The notes below the pieces were generated by a model. The model saw only the letters and a program-made list of their open reading frames with translations, had not been told where the DNA came from and made no database searches. From positions 1 through 6,654 of the forward strand of contig JAJFMI010000008.1 of the NCBI GenBank assembly GCA_021772235.1: a DNA stretch of 6,654 nucleotides, in the 5' to 3' direction. Numbering within the stretch: position 1 is the first letter of the stretch; each line of letters begins with the position of its first letter. The DNA is from Chlamydiota bacterium. GTDB lineage: Bacteria; Chlamydiota; Chlamydiia; Chlamydiales; JAJFMI01. Shown here piece after piece: positions 1-5,315 of this stretch. The position numbers and the translations under genes were made by a program.

Positions 1-229
1 AGAAGTGGGCCAAGAAATTGCCGTAGTTGAATCGACAAAAGCAGCTGTTGATATTACCTCACCCGCATCAGGCACCATTACAGAAATCAATCCCGCAGTT
101 GTTGAAAATCCCTCCCTGATCAACAAAGATCCTCAGATCGAAGGCTGGCTTTTCAAAATTAAACTAGGAAAAACAGCAGAATTAGAAGAGCTCCTCGACC
201 ATGTCCAGTACCTTGCCCTAATGAGATAA
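1..229 (+). CDS. gcvH: Glycine cleavage system H protein, 3' part (5' end outside window)
   Basis: GcvH carries the aminomethyl intermediate on a lipoyl-lysine arm between the P, T and L proteins of the cytoplasmic glycine cleavage system. About 76 codons are visible, frame starting at base 2; the N-terminal part lies upstream of the window, so the GTG at 5 is internal. The lipoylation motif reads VVESTKAAVDI, with the modified lysine encoded at 38-40. It is followed by the family's SPASGTITEIN hairpin, a conserved NKDP segment and a GWLFKIKL strand. The C-terminal helix (ELEELLDHVQYLAL) ends at TAA 227-229, where H proteins normally end. In Chlamydia, as I recall, gcvH also sits next to nqrE, but here it runs on the opposite strand from the nqr genes with two genes in between. 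Whether P, T and L proteins exist in this genome cannot be seen. Confidence 0.95.
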   Translation, partial: EVGQEIAVVESTKAAVDITSPASGTITEINPAVVENPSLINKDPQIEGWLFKIKLGKTAELEELLDHVQYLALMR

Positions 230-268
230 TTGCCAATAAATCTACTTATATGTAGTATAATTGGCATT
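230..268 (+). promoter_or_regulatory. Hairpin overlapping a candidate promoter downstream of gcvH
   Basis: TGCCAAT (231-237) pairs with ATTGGCA (260-266), and inside it CTAC (242-245) pairs with GTAG (252-255), giving an imperfect stem-loop directly after the gcvH stop. The right arm overlaps a perfect TATAAT (256-261). TTGCCA at 230-235 resembles a -35 box (5 of 6), but the 20-base spacing is long. Transcription from this -10 would begin around 268, almost on the ATG at 269, implying a leaderless or very short leader. No T-run follows the stem, so it is a poor intrinsic terminator. It could be an operator, a weak promoter or chance in AT-rich DNA. Confidence 0.35.
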
Positions 269-1783
269 ATGATTACAGCACTAAGACAACAAGTTCATAT
301 TTTCGAGAAATTCGATATAAAAAAAATTTCACTCCCCCGCAAAGAATACTGCATAACAGCCTTGGCGTTACTTACGCTAACGAGCCTGGCTGCAGCCTGG
401 CAAATCAAGAAAAGATTCTTTTCAGCAAAAAAAATCCTACTTACTCCACAGTCACCAGAACCAGAACCTTCAGAAATAGTTGAGGAAACACATCGTCATG
501 AATCTGTTCCAAACGATCTTTTTGAATCTCAAGAAAATGTAAATTTAGCACTCGGAAGAATCAAGAAGGAAAATTTTTTAGCCTCTATTCGTGAACCGAA
601 TCTGGATCTAAATAAAGTGGAGCGGAAGGAGCAAAGTATTCCTTTGTGGGCAATCGAAATCTATCAATTGCAATCACAAAGAGTTATTCTTTTTTCTAGC
701 ATTCGTAATTTCAACGGTAATCTGAATAGTGTTCTATTAGAAAAATTAAAAAATTCTATTGAAATTTGTAATGAGCAGCTATTAGAATGTATAAAGACAG
801 TTGAAAATCAGATACTTGAATCAGAAGAAATTAAAGCGATTCAATATGAAGCAGGTATGCATGTCAGCAAGAACCAGGAACGGTTGAAAGAGCTTGAGAA
901 TAAATTTTTTGAGATGGTTGAGGCTGAAGTAGAAAAAGCTTTAAAAGTTGCGAATTTATTGGAGTGGTTAGCTTTTGACTCTGAATTTTTCACGTTGGAA
1001 ATTGCAGAAAAAATTATTTCAAAACTCTCTTTGACAAATGGTTCGTTTTTCTTATTTTTTGTAAGGGCAATAGAAAAAATTGAAATGCAAATAAGAAATA
1101 ATTATGGAAAATATTACAAAAATTTTCAGTATGCTCTTCAGGAAAATAATCTTCGTTTGTCTCAGATGTCAGGTGTACCAAACTTCCAGAAAGCTATATT
1201 AGAATTAAAAATAAAAAAAATGAGCAGCTCACTTAGAGAAATTTTTGTCCAAAATTTTGAGGCGGTAGAGAGTGCTAATGATCAACTGATCATGAAATTT
1301 CGTGCTTCAGAGAATTTTGATGAAAATAATCCTTTTCATAAATTTTTATGTAAAAGAATTAATTTAGAATCGGAATCGAGAAAAGAAGTTGAACATTGGG
1401 TAGGAAAAATTCGAGATGAACTTACGATTCAAGGGCAATTATTAACTCTTCTTGGTGATGCGAATGGATTGAAAAAATTATTAACCAGAGAAGGGGTGCT
1501 TTATTCAAGTAGAGATGCTGTTTGGATGCAGCTAAAAATTTGTAAGGGGAATAAAGAAATTTTAGAAGTGTTATTTTTGAATAGAAAAGAGCAATTTTTT
1601 CAAGCTCTGATGCTTATCAATCCTAAAAATTCTGAAGAGTTAGAAATAGTTAGAGAGATAATTAATCAGATTGGTAGAGGATTTTGGAATGATTATTCTG
1701 ACTATTGTGGTGGCGATTTAAGGAAGGTTAATCAGGGTATTACCTTTAGAAGGCTTTTACAAGAAAGCAGTGACAGCGAGTAA
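269..1783 (+). CDS. Unrecognised single-pass membrane protein with long helical domain
   Basis: I do not recognise this protein. The open frame runs from a TTG at 230, immediately after the gcvH stop, which would give 517 residues. The first ATG is at 269 and gives 504. I chose ATG because the TTG lies in the hairpin/promoter-like region, but neither start has a good Shine-Dalgarno. Numbering from the TTG, residues 41-57 (CITALALLTLTSLAAAW) form one clear membrane segment followed by basic residues KKRFF, suggesting the bulk is cytoplasmic. With the TTG start there would be a second short hydrophobic stretch at about 3-18. An acidic Pro/Glu-rich linker (72-87) follows. The remainder is Glu/Lys/Leu/Ile-rich and mostly helical, with coiled-coil-like heptads around 165-240, and it lacks any catalytic motif I can name. 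The gene is visibly AT-richer than the nqr genes. A secreted or inclusion-membrane role in a chlamydial host is possible but unsupported. Confidence 0.75.
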   Translation: MITALRQQVHIFEKFDIKKISLPRKEYCITALALLTLTSLAAAWQIKKRFFSAKKILLTPQSPEPEPSEIVEETHRHESVPNDLFESQENVNLALGRIKKENFLASIREPNLDLNKVERKEQSIPLWAIEIYQLQSQRVILFSSIRNFNGNLNSVLLEKLKNSIEICNEQLLECIKTVENQILESEEIKAIQYEAGMHVSKNQERLKELENKFFEMVEAEVEKALKVANLLEWLAFDSEFFTLEIAEKIISKLSLTNGSFFLFFVRAIEKIEMQIRNNYGKYYKNFQYALQENNLRLSQMSGVPNFQKAILELKIKKMSSSLREIFVQNFEAVESANDQLIMKFRASENFDENNPFHKFLCKRINLESESRKEVEHWVGKIRDELTIQGQLLTLLGDANGLKKLLTREGVLYSSRDAVWMQLKICKGNKEILEVLFLNRKEQFFQALMLINPKNSEELEIVREIINQIGRGFWNDYSDYCGGDLRKVNQGITFRRLLQESSDSE

Positions 1784-1785
1784 AT

Positions 1786-1821
1786 AAAAAAAAGGGGCTT
1801 AATAAAAGCCCCTTTTTTTTT
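1786..1821. terminator. Bidirectional intrinsic terminator between convergent genes
   Basis: GGGGCTT (1794-1800) pairs with AAGCCCC (1806-1812) around a five-base AATAA loop. The stem is flanked by an A-run (1786-1793) on the left and a T-run (1813-1821) on the right, so RNA from either strand makes a GC-rich hairpin followed by a U-tract. It sits two bases after the stop at 1783 and 14 bases beyond the stop of the minus-strand gene at 1836, so it can end both convergent genes. Confidence 0.93.
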
Positions 1822-1835
1822 GTGCCGGTTAACGT

Positions 1836-2828
1836 TTAGCGGCGGCGTCCTCGGCGGCGTCCTCGTGCAGGTTTTGCTGCTGCTTCTTGCGTAGTTGGTT
1901 GCGCTGCTGCGCGGCCTCTTCTGCCTCGGCGTCCTCGACGAGGTGCGGGCTTTGCATTTTCCTGTGCTGCTTGTCCGCGGCGTCCTCTTCTAGCGCGGCC
2001 TCTTGCCGGTGCGGGCTTTTTCTTTGCAGGTGGTTTTGGCTTAACTACTGGTTTCGGTTTTACTACTGGTGCCGGTTTTACTACTGGTTTTGGCTTAGGA
2101 ATAATTACTGGTTTCGGTGCTGGGGTAGGTTTTACTGCTGGTTCGGTAATCGTTTTTTGGTGTACGAGTGGTTCGGTTGCAAGGAATTTTTGTCGGATTG
2201 CGTTTTGGATATGGCCGGCGGCTTCATTCATTTTCCCTTCAAGTAGTGCTTGGCGAGCTTTTTCGATAAACTGTAGACACTCTTTTTCTAGCTCTTCAAT
2301 GCACTTGGAAATTCTTTCTGGTATTTCATGGAATTTAGCAAGTTCATCTCCATCATAGAGGAAATCCCAGGCGCCACCAACTTCTCCGTTAGAAGGATGG
2401 GTGAGGGTTTTATTATGATAGGCGATTGATGCATCAAAAATGGCTGGCTTCATAGCTGGAAGTGCGGCGCGCATGCCATCTGCGATAGACTCTCCAACAA
2501 GTGCTTGTGTTGTAGAATCAGCCATTAGATTTGTAAAAAGGGTCAATTCTTTCGACTGGAATGAGTGGGAAAAATCACGAATAGCTAGGCTATCTTCACC
2601 CATTTCTGCATAGAGAAGGCCTCTGCGCAATGTGGCCATTTCGATAAATTTGGGACAGTTTGAATCGTCAATTACTTTTGTGTAGCAACGTTCTGCTTCA
2701 CTTTCGTTTGACCAGCGCCACCAGTTGTCTCCTTGGTGGATGAGTTTTTGCATTTTTTCATGGCAGTGATTTGCATGTGCAAAGAGGCTACAGGCAAAAA
2801 TTGTGAGCGGCAAGATCATTTTTTTCAT
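1836..2828 (-). CDS. Exported TPR-like protein with Pro/Lys spacer and Arg-Gly-rich basic tail
   Basis: The 330-residue product has four parts. Residues 1-19 form a typical signal peptide (MKK, hydrophobic core, AHA before N20). Residues about 25-95 are helical and TPR-like, with Trp-rich GDNWWRWSNESEAERCY and then RRGLLYAEMGEDSLAIRDF. A helical segment from 165 to 215 includes EEALEKEC-like acidic helices and ARQALLEGKMNEAAGHIQNA, another TPR-like hairpin. Residues about 230-273 are a TonB-like Pro/Lys spacer built on VVKPKP units. Residues 276-330 form a strongly basic tail with repeated RRGRRGR and GRRRGRRR blocks. Five cysteines (22, 48, 58, 176, 184) remain in the mature part. The start is supported by AAGGAG six bases upstream. 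The gene has its own promoter candidate and ends at a shared terminator, so it is probably monocistronic. The function is unknown; the tail should bind a polyanion such as nucleic acid, cell-envelope polymer or an acidic protein. Similarity of the tail to chlamydial histone Hc2 is only compositional, since Hc2 is Lys/Ala-rich and not exported. Confidence 0.88.
   Translation of the reverse strand: MKKMILPLTIFACSLFAHANHCHEKMQKLIHQGDNWWRWSNESEAERCYTKVIDDSNCPKFIEMATLRRGLLYAEMGEDSLAIRDFSHSFQSKELTLFTNLMADSTTQALVGESIADGMRAALPAMKPAIFDASIAYHNKTLTHPSNGEVGGAWDFLYDGDELAKFHEIPERISKCIEELEKECLQFIEKARQALLEGKMNEAAGHIQNAIRQKFLATEPLVHQKTITEPAVKPTPAPKPVIIPKPKPVVKPAPVVKPKPVVKPKPPAKKKPAPARGRARRGRRGQAAQENAKPAPRRGRRGRRGRAAAQPTTQEAAAKPARGRRRGRRR
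1841..2005. repeat. Low-complexity repeats encoding the Arg-Gly tail
   Basis: GGCGGCGTCCTC occurs twice in perfect tandem (1841-1852 and 1853-1864), encoding the final GRRRGRRR. Degenerate versions of the same 12-base unit recur around 1910-1940 and 1975-2005, separated by Ala/Gln/Lys/Pro-rich linkers. The repeats lie inside the exported basic protein gene and are prone to length change by slippage. Confidence 0.8.
2040..2116. repeat. 18-base repeats encoding VVKPxP units
   Basis: ACTACTG recurs at 2044, 2062 and 2080, an exact 18-base (six-codon) period, with a related ATTACTG copy at 2104 after 24 bases. On the minus strand the units encode VVKPKP, VVKPAP, VVKPKP and a variant VIIPKP, a rigid proline-rich spacer like that of TonB. 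In-frame period and reading-frame retention suggest copy-number change without frameshift. Confidence 0.75.
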
Positions 2829-2834
2829 ATCTCT

Positions 2835-2840
2835 CTCCTT
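2835..2840 (-). promoter_or_regulatory. Ribosome binding site of the exported basic protein
   Basis: On the minus strand AAGGAG lies six bases before the ATG at 2828-2826. This fixes the start directly ahead of a canonical signal peptide. Confidence 0.85.
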
Positions 2841-2861
2841 TTTATTTGTTCAGATGTCACC

Positions 2862-2891
2862 AGTATAGTTATTAAGAATTTATTAACACAA
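2862..2891 (-). promoter_or_regulatory. Candidate sigma-70-type promoter for the exported basic protein
   Basis: Read on the minus strand, TATACT (2867-2862) matches the -10 consensus at five of six bases. TTGTGT (2891-2886) is a weak -35 candidate (TTG matches) with an 18-base spacer. The surroundings are AT-rich. The predicted start near 2855 leaves a leader of about 27 bases carrying the AAGGAG site. The motif-only evidence is modest. Confidence 0.45.
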
Positions 2892-2909
2892 GAAAAATTT
2901 TGGAATGGG

Positions 2910-3062
2910 CTCCATCTCGCTTCACATAATCGTAGCCCGGCCGCCTAGCCGTATTATTCATACTGTCATGGCGGCCGGACTACGATTCTGTTTTGCGACA
3001 TGAACCCCATACGCCGCTTCGCGCTTAGATGAATTTGCATTTTTGCGCGAAGCAAAATGGAG
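2910..3062. repeat. Nested inverted-repeat element (MITE-like or REP-like)
   Basis: Most of the 240-base gap between nqrE and the exported protein gene is palindromic. The inner arms, 2924-2945 and 2970-2991, contain CGTAGCCCGGCCGCC and its near-perfect complement, with two mismatches over 22 positions. One of these mismatches becomes a G-U pair in minus-strand RNA. The inner arms surround a 24-base loop that itself holds GTAT/ATAC. The outer arms, CTCCATctcGCTTC (2910-2923) and GAAGCaaaATGGAG (3049-3062), match except for three central bases; the left outer arm directly abuts the left inner arm. On the right, 57 extra bases separate inner and outer arms. The stem is much more GC-rich than its surroundings. 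There is no transposase, and no obvious target-site duplication. It may also act as a transcript end or barrier after nqrE, although no U-tract follows. Confidence 0.7.
3016..3057. repeat. Two overlapping hairpins downstream of nqrE
   Basis: GCTTCGCGC (3016-3024) is perfectly complementary to GCGCGAAGC (3045-3053) around a 20-base loop. The right arm also lies in a shorter competing hairpin, TTTTGC (3041-3046) with GCAAAA (3052-3057) around five bases. The two structures are mutually exclusive. They lie 12 to 54 bases after the nqrE stop in the minus-strand transcript. They may stabilise the mRNA 3' end; neither is followed by a U-run. Confidence 0.55.
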
Positions 3063-3069
3063 ACTAATA

Positions 3070-3765
3070 TTAACTGCTTTCTTCGTCAGTTACAATGAGT
3101 GGATAAGTGTCCTCTTCTGTGACCTTGTCTAGGGAAATACCCGCAAATCCCATAAAGCTGAGGGAAATAAGTCCTGTCATGATGAAGGTAATGCCCATCC
3201 CTTTTAATCCTGGCACAACGTTAGAGTAGATCAGTTTTTCGCGGATAGAGGCGATGAGAAGTATGGCAATCCACCAACCGACGCCGGTAGAAAAAACGTA
3301 GACGACGTGTGGGATGATCGGATATTCGCGCACGGTTGCAAAAAGGGATGCTCCAAGGATGGCGCAGTTGACTGTAATGAGGGGAAGATACATGCCGAGG
3401 GCGCGGTAGAGCGGGGGCGAGAATTTTTCGATGAAAATTTCTAGGACTTGGACGAGGGCTGCGATGACGGAGATGTAGATGATGAGCTGAAGGAAGTTGA
3501 GGTTGATTTTGTCGGGATCAACTCCGATAAATGAGAGCCATGAGAGAGCGCCGTCTCCTGTGAGGTAGTGATTGATGAACCAGTTCGCGGTTCCAGAAAT
3601 GGTGGTGACGAATATGACGGCCATGCCAAGTCCGTTTGCTGTTTTGATTTTTGCAGAACAGGCGAGATAGGAACACATGCCAAGAAAATAGAAGAGCAGG
3701 ATGTTTTGGATGAAGATCGATTGGATGGCAAGTCCGATGAGATTTAGCCAAGAGTATGGTCCCAT
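3070..3765 (-). CDS. nqrE: Na+-translocating NADH:quinone reductase subunit E
   Basis: NqrE is an integral inner-membrane subunit of the sodium-pumping NADH:ubiquinone reductase. Together with NqrD it holds an intramembrane iron-sulfur centre on the electron path. The 231-residue product has about six membrane helices and the family landmarks: SIFIQNILLFYFLGMCSYLA with Cys31, AALVQVLEIFIEKFSPPLY, LGMYLPLITVNCAILG with Cys134, GVGWWIAILLIASIREKLIY and GLKGMGITFIMTGLISL. Cys31 and Cys134 correspond to the two conserved ligand cysteines. Compared with the roughly 200-residue gammaproteobacterial protein, it has an acidic C-terminal extension (about 213-231, ending TDEESS). The start is backed by GGAGGT seven bases upstream. 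The ATG directly follows the TAA of the small open frame at 3766-3921. It is the last nqr gene of the block. Confidence 0.97.
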   Translation of the reverse strand: MGPYSWLNLIGLAIQSIFIQNILLFYFLGMCSYLACSAKIKTANGLGMAVIFVTTISGTANWFINHYLTGDGALSWLSFIGVDPDKINLNFLQLIIYISVIAALVQVLEIFIEKFSPPLYRALGMYLPLITVNCAILGASLFATVREYPIIPHVVYVFSTGVGWWIAILLIASIREKLIYSNVVPGLKGMGITFIMTGLISLSFMGFAGISLDKVTEEDTYPLIVTDEESS

Positions 3766-3921
3766 TTAGTACACCTCCCCAAAAAAACTTGCGACTCTTT
3801 GACCCATCTTTTGCCCTTTGGCTTTGCGCTCACTCTTAGCAACTTTTCCAAGTTGCCTTCGTTCTCCGCGCAGCGCCCAATGGAAAAATCTAGGCGCAAA
3901 TAGACTCAATTTTTTTTGCAT
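3766..3921 (-). CDS. Unannotated small basic protein between nqrD and nqrE
   Basis: This 51-codon frame fills almost the whole gap between nqrD and nqrE. It begins with ATG at 3921-3919, seven bases after the nqrD stop, or with an in-frame GTG one codon earlier. Its TAA (3768-3766) touches the nqrE ATG, giving TAAATG. The nqrD end supplies an AAGGAG (3940-3935) 10 bases before the GTG and 13 before the ATG, so GTG may be the true start. The product starts MQKKLSLFAPRFFHWALRGE and ends GQRVASFFGEVY. About 13 Lys/Arg against 3 acidic residues make it strongly basic. It has no membrane helix and no cysteine, so it is not the Cys-containing NQR maturation factor NqrM. I recognise no family. Position and coupling suggest an NQR accessory protein or a leader that couples nqrE translation. 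A non-coding structured spacer is the alternative. Confidence 0.62.
   Translation of the reverse strand: MQKKLSLFAPRFFHWALRGERRQLGKVAKSERKAKGQKMGQRVASFFGEVY
3773..3778 (-). promoter_or_regulatory. Strong ribosome binding site of nqrE
   Basis: On the minus strand GGAGGT, within GGGGAGGTG, lies seven bases before the nqrE ATG. It sits inside the last codons of the small frame (Gly-Glu-Val). Ribosomes finishing that frame would therefore stop on the nqrE initiation site. Confidence 0.85.
3839..3856 (-). other. GNRA-capped RNA hairpin in the nqrD-nqrE spacer
   Basis: In the minus-strand transcript GCAACUU (3856-3850) pairs perfectly with AAGUUGC (3845-3839), closing a GGAA loop of the stable GNRA type. 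It sits inside the small open frame, about 75 bases upstream of the nqrE ATG. There is no U-tract, so it is not a terminator. It could slow or cleave the message and tune nqrE relative to nqrD. Confidence 0.5.
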
Positions 3922-3928
3922 CACTGTA

Positions 3929-4564
3929 CTAGAGCTCCTTTTTATTTTTGAGTAGGTTTGCGATCCAGATCAGAAAGCCGAGAATAAAAAAGGCGGAGGG
4001 TGCAAGTGCCATGAGGTTGTTATTGAAATAGGCGTCGGGGTGCGCTTCGGTAGCGTAGAAAAATGTAGGAATGAGTTGGTAACCGAAGAGTGTGCCAAAG
4101 CCAAAAAATTCACGTAGGACACCAACGGTAAGAAGTACAAGTGCGTAACCGGTAGCGGCGCCGGCGCCATCAAAAAATGCAGGTAGGGGCGAAACGTTAC
4201 GCGCCATGCTTTCTGCGCGTCCCATGACGAGACAATTTGTGATGATCAGGCCAACAAAGACGGAGAGGCTAAGTGACATTTGATAAAAGTAGGCTTTGAG
4301 AAATTCATCGACGGTGATGACAAAGAGGGAGATGATGGCAAGTTGCGCGATCATGCGCACGCTGTCGGGCGTTTTGTTTCGGATCATCGAAACAAATAGC
4401 GAGCTGAAGGAGGTAACAAAGATGACGGCAAGACCCATGGTGATGGCGACGTTCACTTTTATGGTTACGGCAAGGGCGGAGCAGATGCCCAGCACGGCTA
4501 CAAGGATTTGATTATCCTGCCAAAGTTGGTCGGTGAAGTAGGTTTTAAGGGGTTTTTTGCTCAT
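3929..4564 (-). CDS. nqrD: Na+-translocating NADH:quinone reductase subunit D
   Basis: NqrD is the pseudo-symmetric partner of NqrE in the membrane core of the sodium pump, sharing the intramembrane iron-sulfur site. The 211-residue product has about six membrane helices and matches the family over its length. Landmarks are QILVAVLGICSALAVT with Cys28, FVSMIRNKTPDSVRMIAQLA, the signature VFVGLIITNCLVMGRAES with Cys111, a PAFFDGAGAATGYALVLLTVG segment, VLREFFGFGTLFG and ALAPSAFFILGFLIW. The two cysteines are the expected ligands. The ATG lies inside the end of nqrC (20-base overlap) and has no strong Shine-Dalgarno, so its translation probably depends on ribosomes from nqrC. Its final codons (Lys-Glu-Leu) contain the AAGGAG that serves the following small frame. 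Confidence 0.97.
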   Translation of the reverse strand: MSKKPLKTYFTDQLWQDNQILVAVLGICSALAVTIKVNVAITMGLAVIFVTSFSSLFVSMIRNKTPDSVRMIAQLAIISLFVITVDEFLKAYFYQMSLSLSVFVGLIITNCLVMGRAESMARNVSPLPAFFDGAGAATGYALVLLTVGVLREFFGFGTLFGYQLIPTFFYATEAHPDAYFNNNLMALAPSAFFILGFLIWIANLLKNKKEL

Positions 4565-5315
4565 TTGCTTTTATTAAAAAAGGGCGGTAAGGGGCGAGAG
4601 AATTGCGGTAGGCTTCTGATACGCCGCGCATTGTTTCTGTTGCTCCGGTTACGCCATCTACGGCACTTTGGGCCGCGGGGGTTTCTCCTAATTCTTTTAC
4701 ACTTTTTACAACGCGTATGCCAAGGGGCGCTGTTTCAAAATTTGTCTCTCCGGCGCTATTTTTTTGAAAGATTACTTTATTATAAAATTGCGCTTGCCAT
4801 TCGGATGTGGATATTTCTGCGCCCAGGCCGGGGGTCTCTTTTTGTTCGTACCAGGTGGTGCCAAGTATGGTGTCGGCGTCGCTTTCTAAGGCGATGTAGC
4901 CGTAGATCGCATCCCAGAGGCCGTATCCATTTACGGGGATGATGTAGGCTTTTTCCGGTTTGGTCACGATGTAGAGCAATTTGTAGGGGAGTTTTGCAAA
5001 GCCATATTTTGCGTTATCGCGCATGTACTTTTCTTGATCAAGTTCCGCTTCTTCAAATGTGAAGAGCTCGCCTTGGTCGTTTGTGAGGCGCGCTTCAACG
5101 TTTTCACTCACAAAGGTGGTGATTTCTTCGTCTGTCCAATTGCTTTCACTATTCATGATGCGTGCGGCAATGAGCATCTGTTTGCTGCGATAGACTTCCT
5201 GCGCTTGTTTTTGGGCGGGCTCAAGTGTTGAGGAGAGAAACGAGAGCAGTGCGGCACAAATAAGACAGAGGGTGGTCACAAATGTGAGGGTGTAGCGATT
5301 AGACGATTTTGGCAC
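4545..5315 (-). CDS. nqrC: Na+-translocating NADH:quinone reductase subunit C
   Basis: NqrC is a membrane-anchored flavoprotein of the sodium pump whose periplasmic FMN-binding domain carries FMN covalently bound to threonine. The 256-residue product has one N-terminal membrane helix (about 9-29). The FMN-binding domain contains the conserved GYGLWDAIYGYIAL (130-143) and EQKETPGLGAEI (157-168). The flavinylation motif VDGVTGATETM puts the FMN-accepting residue at Thr226, a good match to the ApbE target pattern. The start is GTG at 5315-5313, overlapping the nqrB end by 17 bases. AAGGAGG four bases upstream supports it, and no other start lies before the membrane helix. The length is ordinary for the family. 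Confidence 0.96.
   Translation of the reverse strand: MPKSSNRYTLTFVTTLCLICAALLSFLSSTLEPAQKQAQEVYRSKQMLIAARIMNSESNWTDEEITTFVSENVEARLTNDQGELFTFEEAELDQEKYMRDNAKYGFAKLPYKLLYIVTKPEKAYIIPVNGYGLWDAIYGYIALESDADTILGTTWYEQKETPGLGAEISTSEWQAQFYNKVIFQKNSAGETNFETAPLGIRVVKSVKELGETPAAQSAVDGVTGATETMRGVSEAYRNSLAPYRPFLIKANEQKTP

Noticed and set aside
1887..2246. Plus-strand open frame rich in Trp, Phe, Cys and Ser
   Set aside because: It is the antisense of the Arg-Gly tail and Pro/Lys spacer; its odd composition follows from the repeats, and it has no ribosome binding site.
2790..2828. Possible lipoprotein signal (Cys13) in the exported protein
   Set aside because: The residues before Cys13 are I-F-A, a poor lipobox, while AHA-N at 17-20 is a good signal peptidase I site.
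2733..2948. Plus-strand open frame crossing the start of the exported protein gene
   Set aside because: It overlaps the signal peptide, ribosome binding site and promoter of the minus-strand gene and ends in the palindrome.
2924..2991. CRISPR repeat or tRNA-like structure
   Set aside because: There is a single palindrome without regularly spaced direct repeats, and no cloverleaf, T-loop or anticodon arm can be drawn.
3040..3057. Short hairpin as an intrinsic terminator of the nqr operon
   Set aside because: On the minus strand the stem is followed by ATGCAAATTC rather than a run of U, so ordinary intrinsic termination is unlikely.
3766..3921. The small frame as NqrM or NqrF
   Set aside because: It has no cysteines, no membrane helix and no ferredoxin or NADH-binding motifs, and is far too short for NqrF.
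4508..4942. Plus-strand open frame of 144 codons rich in Arg and Leu
   Set aside because: Entirely antisense to nqrC and the start of nqrD, which are certain by homology.
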